Assembly: GCA_016702645.1 (NCBI GenBank)
Contig: JADJDP010000003.1
Location: 248,001 to 312,000 of the forward strand
Length of the DNA stretch: 64,000 bases
Direction of reading: 5' to 3'
From: Flavobacteriales bacterium
GTDB taxonomy: Bacteria > Bacteroidota > Bacteroidia > Flavobacteriales_F > PHOS-HE28
Both the position numbers and the translations under genes were made by a program. Below the pieces are notes generated by a model. It was not told where the DNA came from, ran no database searches, and saw only the letters and a list, made by a program, of their open reading frames with translations. Every line of letters starts with the position of its first letter. Positions within the stretch are counted from its first letter, which is position 1. Below, in pieces: positions 16,532 to 25,000 of the stretch.

Positions 16532-19032
16532 TGCGCTCCATCTTCCATAGGGCCAGAAGGTCGTCGCTCGCAATGCTGGCGGTGGTCGTGGCGTGTTGCG
16601 CGCATGCCCAAAGCACCAAGGTCAGCGGCGTGGTCACCGATGCGAAGACCGGGGAGCCGCTGCCCTTTGTGAACATCGGTTTCATCGACAGCCGCATCGG
16701 CACGGTCACCGACTTCGATGGGCGCTATGCCTTGGACACCTACTACGCCACGGACACGCTCCTCTTCTCCTTCGTCGGCTACGCCAACCGTAAGGTGGTG
16801 GTCAAGAAGGACAAGGTGCAGGTGATCGATGTGCAGATGGCGGCGAGCAGTGCCGAGCTGATGGAACTGGTCGTGCGCCCCACGGGCGAGAATCCCGCCT
16901 GGGCCATCCTGCGTCGTGTAGTGCAACACAAACCGGCGAACAACCGCGAAAAACTGAGCGCCTACCAATACGAGGCTTACAACAAGATCGAGTTCGACCT
17001 CAACAATATCACCGAGGAATTCACCCAGAAGAAGCTGTTCAAACCCTTTGCCTTCATCTTCGAGAACATCGACAGCACCGATGCCAAGCCCGCGCTGCCC
17101 ATCTTCATGACGGAGAGCATCAGTGATGTTTACTACCGCCAGCAACCCAAGACACAGCGGGAGCACATCCGGGGTACCAAGGTGAGCGGGATCGAGAACG
17201 AGAGCGTGGGCCAGTTCATGGGTGACATGTACCAGAACGTGAACATCTATGAGAACTTCCTGGTCATCTTCGGGAAGAACTTCATCAGCCCCATTGCTGA
17301 TGGCGGTCGTGGGTTCTACGACTACTACCTCACGGACAGCTTGTGGGTGGACAAGTACTGGTGCTACAAGATCGAGTTCAAGCCCAAACGGGTGCAGGAA
17401 CTCGCCTTCCAGGGCACGCTATGGATAAACGACACCACGTACGCCGTGAAGCACGTGCAGGCGGGTATCGCCGAAGGCGCCAACCTGAACTTCGTGCAGG
17501 GTTTTTCGGTCGATCAGGAGTACGAGCAGGTGGAGAACGAAGTGTGGATGCTCACCAGGGACCACCTGGTGGTGGACCTCAATATCATCAAGGACACCGG
17601 CAAGAAGAACAAGAACGCCGTGCAGGGCTTCTATGGAAGGCGCACCGCCACCTACCGGGATTTCGTCATCAACCAGCCGAAGGAACCTGAGTTCTACGAG
17701 GGTGCGGACCAAGTGGTGATGGCCATCGATCCGCTCAGCTTGGGTGCCGACTATTGGGACACCCATCGCCATGTGCCGCTCACCGCCAAGGAGAACACCA
17801 TCTACCACATGGTGGACACGATGAAGTCGATCCCGCGCTTCCGCACGTACGTTGATATCGTGAGCACCATTGTGAGCGGGTACTACGAGCGTGGCGACAT
17901 CGAATACGGACCGTATTTCACCGTCTTCAGCTTCAATGCGGTGGAAGGCGCTCGGTTCCGTGTGGGCGGGCGCACGAGCAACCAGTTCAGCAAATGGGTG
18001 GAGTTCGAAGGTTATACCGCGTACGGCACCTTGGACGAACGTTTCAAGTTCGGGATCGCCACACGCGGCTTCATCAGCAAGCAACCACGGCTATTGTACC
18101 GGCTCGGCTACAAGCACGATATCGAACAGCTCGGCCAGAGCGTGAACGCGTTCCGCAATGACAACATCCTGGGGAGTGTGTTCCGTGTGAACCCCAACAA
18201 CAAGCTCACTGATGTGGAGCAGTGGAAGGCCAGCTTGGAGCGGGAGTGGTTCACCGGGTTCACCAACGAAGTGATGTTCCGGTATCGAACGCTGCAACCG
18301 CTGGGAACCTTGCGGTACGAGAAGTTGGATGAGGACCTCACGCTGCGCAACGTGAATACCATCCGCACGGCCGAGGTCTCCCTCAACACACGCTTCCTTT
18401 ACCATGAGAAGTTCGTGAGCGGTGAGTTCGATCGCCTCAGCGTTGGATTCAACAAGTACCCGACACTGGAGTTGCATGTGGCCTACGGCGCACCGGGTCT
18501 GTTCGACAGCGACTACGAGTACACCAAGGTCGTCGGCCGCATCTACAAGCGGTTCCAACTAGGTGCCGCCGGATGGACACGTACCACCTTGGAGGGTGGC
18601 AAGACATGGGGCACGCTGCCTTATCCCTTGCTCACGGTGCATAGTGGCAATGAAACGCTCTACCTTGATGATGTATCGTTCAACACCATGCGTTTCTTCG
18701 AGTTCATCAGCGATCGGTACATCCAGCTCTTCGCCGAGCATCATTTCGAGGGGCTCTTCTTCAATCGCGTCCCCCTGCTTCGCCGCTTGAAGTGGCGTGA
18801 GGTGGCCTGTTTCAAGGCGGTGGCTGGTGACCTCGAATCCAAGCACTACGAGGAACTGCTGTTGCTCCAGAACATGTACGGCTTGTACAACGGACCCTTC
18901 ATGGAGGCCAGCGCCGGCATCGAGAACATTTTCAAGGTCCTGCGCGCGGATATCATCTGGCGCCTGCGCTATAACGACCATCCAGGAACCTCCCCGTTCG
19001 CGTTGCGGGCCAAGATCGTGATCAACTTCTAG
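16528..19032 (+). CDS. DUF5686 / carboxypeptidase-regulatory-like outer-membrane protein
   Basis: 834-residue Bacteroidota envelope protein. The signal peptide ends HAQS at about residue 28. An N-terminal CarboxypepD-reg-like domain (KVSGVVTDAKTGEPLPFVNI, then FVGYANRKVVV, residues about 30-115) is followed by the long DUF5686 region, which resembles TonB-dependent receptor plug/barrel architecture and ends in a beta strand finishing ALRAKIVINF, as outer-membrane proteins do. The function of the family is not established. It is coupled to tatC upstream and is followed 1 base later by lptB. A role in envelope biogenesis is only inferred from that context. Confidence 0.88.
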   Translation: MMRSIFHRARRSSLAMLAVVVACCAHAQSTKVSGVVTDAKTGEPLPFVNIGFIDSRIGTVTDFDGRYALDTYYATDTLLFSFVGYANRKVVVKKDKVQVIDVQMAASSAELMELVVRPTGENPAWAILRRVVQHKPANNREKLSAYQYEAYNKIEFDLNNITEEFTQKKLFKPFAFIFENIDSTDAKPALPIFMTESISDVYYRQQPKTQREHIRGTKVSGIENESVGQFMGDMYQNVNIYENFLVIFGKNFISPIADGGRGFYDYYLTDSLWVDKYWCYKIEFKPKRVQELAFQGTLWINDTTYAVKHVQAGIAEGANLNFVQGFSVDQEYEQVENEVWMLTRDHLVVDLNIIKDTGKKNKNAVQGFYGRRTATYRDFVINQPKEPEFYEGADQVVMAIDPLSLGADYWDTHRHVPLTAKENTIYHMVDTMKSIPRFRTYVDIVSTIVSGYYERGDIEYGPYFTVFSFNAVEGARFRVGGRTSNQFSKWVEFEGYTAYGTLDERFKFGIATRGFISKQPRLLYRLGYKHDIEQLGQSVNAFRNDNILGSVFRVNPNNKLTDVEQWKASLEREWFTGFTNEVMFRYRTLQPLGTLRYEKLDEDLTLRNVNTIRTAEVSLNTRFLYHEKFVSGEFDRLSVGFNKYPTLELHVAYGAPGLFDSDYEYTKVVGRIYKRFQLGAAGWTRTTLEGGKTWGTLPYPLLTVHSGNETLYLDDVSFNTMRFFEFISDRYIQLFAEHHFEGLFFNRVPLLRRLKWREVACFKAVAGDLESKHYEELLLLQNMYGLYNGPFMEASAGIENIFKVLRADIIWRLRYNDHPGTSPFALRAKIVINF

Positions 19033-19033
19033 C

Positions 19034-19768
19034 ATGTTGCGCACGGAGAACATCATCAAGCGGTACAAGCGCCGCACCGTTGTTGGCGGTGTGAGCGTGC
19101 AAGTGCAGCAGGGCGAGATCGTGGGCTTGCTTGGCCCGAACGGCGCTGGAAAGACCACGACGTTCTACACCATCGTCGGTCTCATCAAACCGAACGAAGG
19201 CCGCGTGCTGCTGGACGACACCGACATCACGGACATGGCGATGTACAAGCGCGCCAAGCTGGGGATCGGATACCTGCCACAAGAAGCGAGCGTCTTCCGC
19301 AAGCTCAGTGTGGAGGACAACATCCGCGCGATCCTGGAGATGACCGACAAGAGCAAGGTGGAGCAAGCGACGAAGTTGGAAACATTGCTGAACGAATTCC
19401 ATTTGCAGCATGTGCGCAAGAACATGGGCGATGTGCTCAGTGGCGGGGAACGTCGCCGCACGGAGATCGCACGTGCGCTTGCGACGGAGCCACGTTTCAT
19501 CCTGCTCGATGAGCCCTTCGCCGGTGTGGACCCCATTGCGGTGGAGGATATCCAGGCCATCGTGAGCCAGCTGAAGAAGCGGAACATCGGTGTGCTCATC
19601 ACCGATCACAATGTGCAGGAAACGCTGAGCATCACCGATCGTGCTTACCTTCTTTACGAAGGCCGCATCCTCAAGCAGGGAACTGCCGAAGAACTCGCCG
19701 GTGATGCAGAGGTGCGCGAGAAATACCTCGGAAGGAACTTCGAGTTGCGCCGGGCGAAGATCGAATAG
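19034..19768 (+). CDS. lptB: LPS export ABC transporter ATP-binding protein LptB
   Basis: Cytoplasmic ATPase that powers lipopolysaccharide extraction by LptFG. It is 244 residues. Walker A is GPNGAGKTT (residues 34-42, Lys40), the signature is LSGGERRRTEIARAL, Walker B FILLDEPFAGVDP, and the H-loop ITDHNV. The YLPQEASVFRKLSVEDNI Q-loop stretch is characteristic of LptB rather than other ABC ATPases. It sits directly after the DUF5686 gene, as is common in Bacteroidota. It converges on purS with 6 bases between stops. Confidence 0.95.
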   Translation: MLRTENIIKRYKRRTVVGGVSVQVQQGEIVGLLGPNGAGKTTTFYTIVGLIKPNEGRVLLDDTDITDMAMYKRAKLGIGYLPQEASVFRKLSVEDNIRAILEMTDKSKVEQATKLETLLNEFHLQHVRKNMGDVLSGGERRRTEIARALATEPRFILLDEPFAGVDPIAVEDIQAIVSQLKKRNIGVLITDHNVQETLSITDRAYLLYEGRILKQGTAEELAGDAEVREKYLGRNFELRRAKIE

Positions 19769-19774
19769 ACCGGC

Positions 19775-20029
19775 TCAGGCCTCTTCCACGGAAAAGGCGT
19801 ACTTCTCCATGATCTGGTTGGCGAGCAATTTCTTGCAGGCCTCGTCCACCTTGGCTTCGGCGGCCTTCTTGTCGGCGGCCTCCACTTGCAGGGTGATGTG
19901 CTTGCCGATGCGCACGCCGCTGATCTCGGGCAGGCCCAGGTTGCCCATGGCACCGGTCACCGCCTTGCCTTGTGGGTCCAGCAGGTTGTCGTGGGGCATC
20001 ACATCGATGGAAGCGCGGTAGTTCTTCAT
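19775..20029 (-). CDS. purS: Phosphoribosylformylglycinamidine synthase subunit PurS
   Basis: 84-residue small subunit of the three-part FGAM synthase (PurS-PurQ-PurL) in purine synthesis. It begins MKNYRASIDVMPHDNLLDPQGKAV and contains GKHITLQVEAAD, matching the PurS fold and length. ATG 20029 is chosen over an upstream start that would add an unrelated tail. PurQ and PurL are not in the window. It is downstream of pssA on the same strand, with about 50 bases between. Confidence 0.9.
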   Translation of the reverse strand: MKNYRASIDVMPHDNLLDPQGKAVTGAMGNLGLPEISGVRIGKHITLQVEAADKKAAEAKVDEACKKLLANQIMEKYAFSVEEA

Positions 20030-20078
20030 GGTCGTGAGTTGGGGGGCGGGTCGGCTTTGCGTCACTGGGCCTTTGCGG

Positions 20079-20891
20079 CTAATTCTTCGTTGGTTTTGGA
20101 AACAGCTTGCCCCAAAGTGGGCTGAGCAGGTACAAAAGTAGGATCAGCGGAACAGCGAGGATGCCATAGAGCAGCATGAGCACCAAGCCGATGCTCAGGA
20201 GTAGATAGATCACCTCGTTGCCCTCCCACTTCATGTGCTTGAACTTGAGGGAGGGTAGGGGGAGTTCGCTAAGCATGAGGATGCCGAGTACCACAGCGAT
20301 GATCAGTTTCTGGACCGGGTCCTCCATGAGCATCCCGAAACGGTTCTGAAGTTCGTTCGCTCCCGGACCGTAGAGGACGCCGATGCCCCAAGGAATGCAT
20401 CCCATGGACGCCCAGAACAACGCGTTAGCCGGCGTGGCCAAGCCGAGGAAACCAGTGCTTTGCCTCGTGTCGATGTTGAACTTCGCCAAGCGCCAAGCCG
20501 AAGCGATGACGATCACAAGCGCGCAGGCGATCGAGGCCCAAAGCGGCTTTCCGAACAATTCACCGTGCGGCGATGGGAAGGTCGATGGGATGAAGTCGCG
20601 GTGGAAGCTCGTAGCCAACTGAAGGGCCTCCAATGGGCTGATGGTCGCAATGAACGCCGGCGCCACCCCGAAAGTCACCATGTCCGCAAGGCTATCCAGT
20701 TGCGCCCCCAAGGGTGTTCCTCCCCCCAGCGCCCTCGCCGCCAACCCATCCAGCACATCGAAGAAGGCCCCTGCGAACACCAGCCAACACGCCAGTGTTA
20801 GCTGTCCTTGGGAGGCCAATAGGATGGATGCGACACCACAGGATAGGTTCGCGGTGGTGAGAATGTCGGGTATCCTTGGCAGTCGCGGCAT
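20079..20891 (-). CDS. pssA: CDP-diacylglycerol--serine O-phosphatidyltransferase
   Basis: Integral membrane enzyme making phosphatidylserine, the precursor of phosphatidylethanolamine. The CDP-alcohol phosphotransferase motif D-x2-D-G-x2-A-R-x8-G-x3-D-x3-D is intact, spanning residues 45-70 (DVLDGLAAR ... LDSLAD, with Asp45, Asp48, Asp66 and Asp70). It is 270 residues with about eight helices. ATG 20891 (MPRLPRIPDILTTANLSCG) is the family start. It is divergent from the PorV-like gene, with 80 bases between them. Confidence 0.93.
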   Translation of the reverse strand: MPRLPRIPDILTTANLSCGVASILLASQGQLTLACWLVFAGAFFDVLDGLAARALGGGTPLGAQLDSLADMVTFGVAPAFIATISPLEALQLATSFHRDFIPSTFPSPHGELFGKPLWASIACALVIVIASAWRLAKFNIDTRQSTGFLGLATPANALFWASMGCIPWGIGVLYGPGANELQNRFGMLMEDPVQKLIIAVVLGILMLSELPLPSLKFKHMKWEGNEVIYLLLSIGLVLMLLYGILAVPLILLLYLLSPLWGKLFPKPTKN

Positions 20892-20971
20892 CGAACGGGG
20901 CCGAAGTTGGATAATTTCGGGGCAATGATCGGGGCCACCCCTCGTTGGAAGCTGCGTCAACACCATACTGA

Positions 20972-22072
20972 ATGAAGACCGTGAGCGTGAAGGGAATGCA
21001 CAATCTGCTGGTTGTGATAGGGTCGGTCGTTGCTGGGAGCCTCGTGGCGCAGGACGCGCCCAAGTACAGCAACGAATTCCTGGCCGTTGGCGTGGGAGCA
21101 CGTGCCTTGGGCATGGGCAGTGCCTACACGGCGGTTGTCACCGATGTGACCAGCGGCTATTGGAACCCGGCCGGTCTCATGGGTGTGAAGGGTGATCTGC
21201 AAGTAGGGGTGATGCACAGCGAATATTTCGCAGGCATCGCCAAGTACGATTACGTGGGCCTTGCCAAGCCGATCGATTCGGTGAGCACCATCGGCTTCAC
21301 CTTCGTACGCTTCGGCATCGACAACATCCCGAACACCATCGACCTGATCGATCCATCGGGAAACATCGACTACGACCGCATCACCACTTTCAGCAGTGCT
21401 GACCAGGCCTTCATCATCAGCTATGCACGCAAGATGCGCGTACCCGGTTTGCGTATCGGTGGCAGCGCCAAGGTGATCTACCGGCGTGTGGGCGAATTCG
21501 GCAAGGCGTGGGGTTTCGGGATCGATGCCGGTGCCAAGTACGATATCAACGAGTGGCGTCTTGGTGCTGTGGTACGGGACGTTACCGGCACCTTCAACGC
21601 ATGGAGCTACACGCTCGACCAACGTACCATCGACGTGTTCGCACAAACCGGCAACGACATACCTGAGAACAGCGTGGAAGTGACACTCCCGCGTTTGATG
21701 CTCGGTGTGGCGCGACAGTTCAAGTTCGGTCCCAAGTTCGGTTTGGTGGCGGCGGTGGATTTGGAGAACACTTTCGATGGCAAGCGCAACACCTTGATCA
21801 AGACCAGCACAGTGAGCACCGATCCACGCGTTGGCGTGGAACTCGGCTACGCAGGTGTCGTCTTCGTGCGCATGGGCATGAGCAATATCCAGTACGTTAC
21901 GGACATCAGCGACCAGCAACAATTGACCGTGCAGCCCAACATCGGCATCGGCCTGAAGATCAAGAGCGTTTCGCTGGATTATGCGCTCACGGACATTGGT
22001 GACAACAGCGTGGCGCTCTACTCGAACATCTTCTCGCTCAAGTTCGACCTGTACAAGAAACCAGCTTCATGA
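20972..22072 (+). CDS. PorV/PorQ-family outer-membrane protein
   Basis: 366-residue FadL-like beta barrel. Type IX secretion uses PorV as an outer-membrane shuttle that carries cargo from the translocon to the PorU sortase. The signal peptide ends SLVAQD. The mature N-terminus SNEFLAVGVGARALGMGSAYTAV plus YWNPAGLM is the hallmark of PorV/PorQ proteins. Its stop overlaps the ATG of the C25-peptidase gene, so the two are translationally coupled, as PorV and PorU-type genes often are. Whether it is PorV itself or a paralogue dedicated to this PorU2-like protein cannot be decided here. Confidence 0.85.
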   Translation: MKTVSVKGMHNLLVVIGSVVAGSLVAQDAPKYSNEFLAVGVGARALGMGSAYTAVVTDVTSGYWNPAGLMGVKGDLQVGVMHSEYFAGIAKYDYVGLAKPIDSVSTIGFTFVRFGIDNIPNTIDLIDPSGNIDYDRITTFSSADQAFIISYARKMRVPGLRIGGSAKVIYRRVGEFGKAWGFGIDAGAKYDINEWRLGAVVRDVTGTFNAWSYTLDQRTIDVFAQTGNDIPENSVEVTLPRLMLGVARQFKFGPKFGLVAAVDLENTFDGKRNTLIKTSTVSTDPRVGVELGYAGVVFVRMGMSNIQYVTDISDQQQLTVQPNIGIGLKIKSVSLDYALTDIGDNSVALYSNIFSLKFDLYKKPAS

Positions 22073-25000
22073 AGCGACTTCTACCGCTGGTCGTCCTCTT
22101 GTTGATCGCTGCCACCTCCGTGGCGCAATATGGCAACGAGTGGGTGGATCATGAGCGGCGCTATTGGAAGTTCGAGGTATACGCGAACGGCACTTATCGG
22201 ATCGACCTCACAGCGCTTGCCAACAGCGGGTTTCCGGTATCGCAAGTGGATCCGCGTCACCTCATGCTCTTCGGCAAGGAGCAGCAGGTACCCATTTACG
22301 TGGAGGGCGAGGCGGACGGAGAATTCAACCCCGGGGACTTCATCGAGTTCCGTGCGGAGAAGGCCGATGGAACCGTGGACTCCCGCCTTTACCCTTATCC
22401 GTTGGCGAACCCGAATCCGTACTACAGTCTCTACAACGACACGCTGCGATACTATCTCACTTGGGACGAACAGGCGCCGGTGCAGCACATTGTTCCTTAT
22501 TCGAACTCGAACATCAACGCCCATCTTCCACGTCCGTGGGTATGGACGGAAGCGGTGCGGACCTACAGCGATTTCTATTGGATAGGGTATATCGATACCG
22601 GACTCGGTGGGCAGGGCATCACGGCCACCAATGCGATGATGATCGAGAGCGAGGGGTTCGGTGGCCCTCCCTTGTTCAATAATGGGTCTGCCGTGGTGGA
22701 TGTGCAGGACGCGAGTGTGTTGACACCCGGGGCGTACACCCTGGCGGATGCGCCAGATGCGCGTGTGACCGCCGTATGTGCGGCGCTGAACAACGACGGA
22801 GGGACCAACCAAATGGACCATCACCTGCGTTTCCTCTATGGTCCCGGGTTCTCCAACGTCGCGCTCGATAGTGTCTTCAATGGTTCACGGGTGGTGCGGA
22901 AGACCTTCGATATGCCGGCTTCCATGGTCGGGCCGTCCGTGACAGTGCGCTACAATGTGCCACATGATCTGTACACGCCGCTTGGCCTGATCGGGAACCC
23001 GAACTACCTCGATTGGCAGGCACCGTCGAGCTTGGGCGTTCGTTATGCCCGTTCGCTGGCCATTGGCAATGGGGATCCCTTGTTGGCGAGCGCTCCCTAC
23101 GATGCATCCGACCCGCTTGTGCGCCTTGATGTGAGCGCCTTCACCGGAACCCCCGTCATCTATGCGTGGGGAGACACGGTGCGAAGGATCACTCCAACGT
23201 TCAATGGTGCATCGTGGCCCGCGCTGTTCCCGCAGGCACCCGGCACCTCGGGTACACAGACCTACCTGTTTTCGCAAGAGGGTGTTGTTCCCATCACCGC
23301 ATTGCGACCGGTGAACGGGACCGGCTTCTTCACCGACTATGGAGCGTTGAACGTGGATTCCGCCATGTTGATCGTTGCGCACAGTTCCCTCATGAGCGGA
23401 GCGCAGGCTTACGCCAACTACCGCCAGAACGAGAGCGAGGTGCGCTACAACGTTCTTCTCACCGATGTGGATGAACTCTACGACCAGTTCGGCGGTGGTG
23501 TGCCGAAGCACGCGGGGGCGATCCGAATGTTCTGCAAGTTCCTGCTCGATACATGGAGCACCGATCCGCGGGCGCTTTTCCTCATTGGCAAATCGGTGAA
23601 CACCTGGCCTGCTTTCGGCATAAACGGTTTGCCGAGCGTTCGACCCAACAGTGGGGACGCCTACGCCAACAATCTGGTCCCGACCTACGGATACCCGAGC
23701 AGCGATCAGTGCTTCACCACCGGCCTCAACTTCGATGGAAGACGAATGGATATTCCGGTGGGCCGCATCAGTGCCTACACCGATGATCAGGTCCACGGGT
23801 ACTTGAGCAAAGTGCGTGCGATGGAGCAGCAGCCCATCGCGCTCTGGCAGAAGAACATCCTGCATTTTGCCGGGGGGTTCCAACAAGGACAGCAGGACCA
23901 GCTATCCCAGTTGCTGAACATCTACGCAGCGGTCGCGGCGGACACGAGCTTCGGCGGCAACCCGATCCTCTTCCGTCGGAACAGTTCCGATGCGATCGCA
24001 CAGGCTTCTGCGGATTCGGTGCGCTACTACATCGAGGACCCGGACCAAGGCGTGACCCTGATGACCTTCTTCGCACATGCGTACGCGGCCAACTTCGACA
24101 TCACCATCGATGAGCCGGAGAACTACGATTGGCAAGGCAAGCACCCGATGGTGATCGGAAACTCCTGTTACATCGGGGATTTTCATTTGAACGGTCCGTC
24201 CAGCACGAGCGAGAACTGGGTGTTGCAGCCTGATGTTGGCCCCATTGCGTTCATGGCCGCCACGGAGCAGGGTATCGTACCCTACCTCTTCAATTACACG
24301 AACGAGTACTACAAGAGCTTCTGCCAGTTGAACTATGGTGGAAGCATCGGCGAGCATATGAAGCACGCCGGTCTTCAATCCCAGTTGAATTATCCCACGC
24401 TTGCGAGCATGTGGAACGCCCAAACCTGTGCGTTGCAAGGGGATCCCACGCTCACGCTGAACATGCACACGAAGCCGGATTACACGGTGGATGCCGCCGA
24501 GGTCTTCTTCGAGCCAGCCACCGTGACCGCCGATGTGGACACCTTCACCGTCAAGGTCGTGGTCGAGAACCAAGGACGTGCGGTGAACCGGACGTTCAAC
24601 GTGGAACTGAAGCGCACCAATCCCGGTTTGGGGCCGAACGCGATCAGCTATTTCGAAACGATCAGCAACGTTTATCTGCGGGATACGGTGGAGTTCCGGG
24701 TACCCTCGCAAGGTTTCACCGGCGGTGCTGGTCTGAACCAACTCCAAGTGCGGGTGGACCTTGAGCCGGACCTGGTGGATGAAGAGGACAACGAGGGCAA
24801 CAACGTTACCACCACCACTCTTTTCATCACCAGCGGCGACTTGGTACCGGTATACCCGTACGACTTCGCCATCGTGCCTGATCCTGTGACGGAGTTGAAG
24901 GCGAGTACCGGAGACCCGCTCGCACCGCCGCGCACCTACCTCTTCCAGATCGATACCACGGACCTGTTCAACAGTCCCTTGCTGGAGGCCACCACGATCG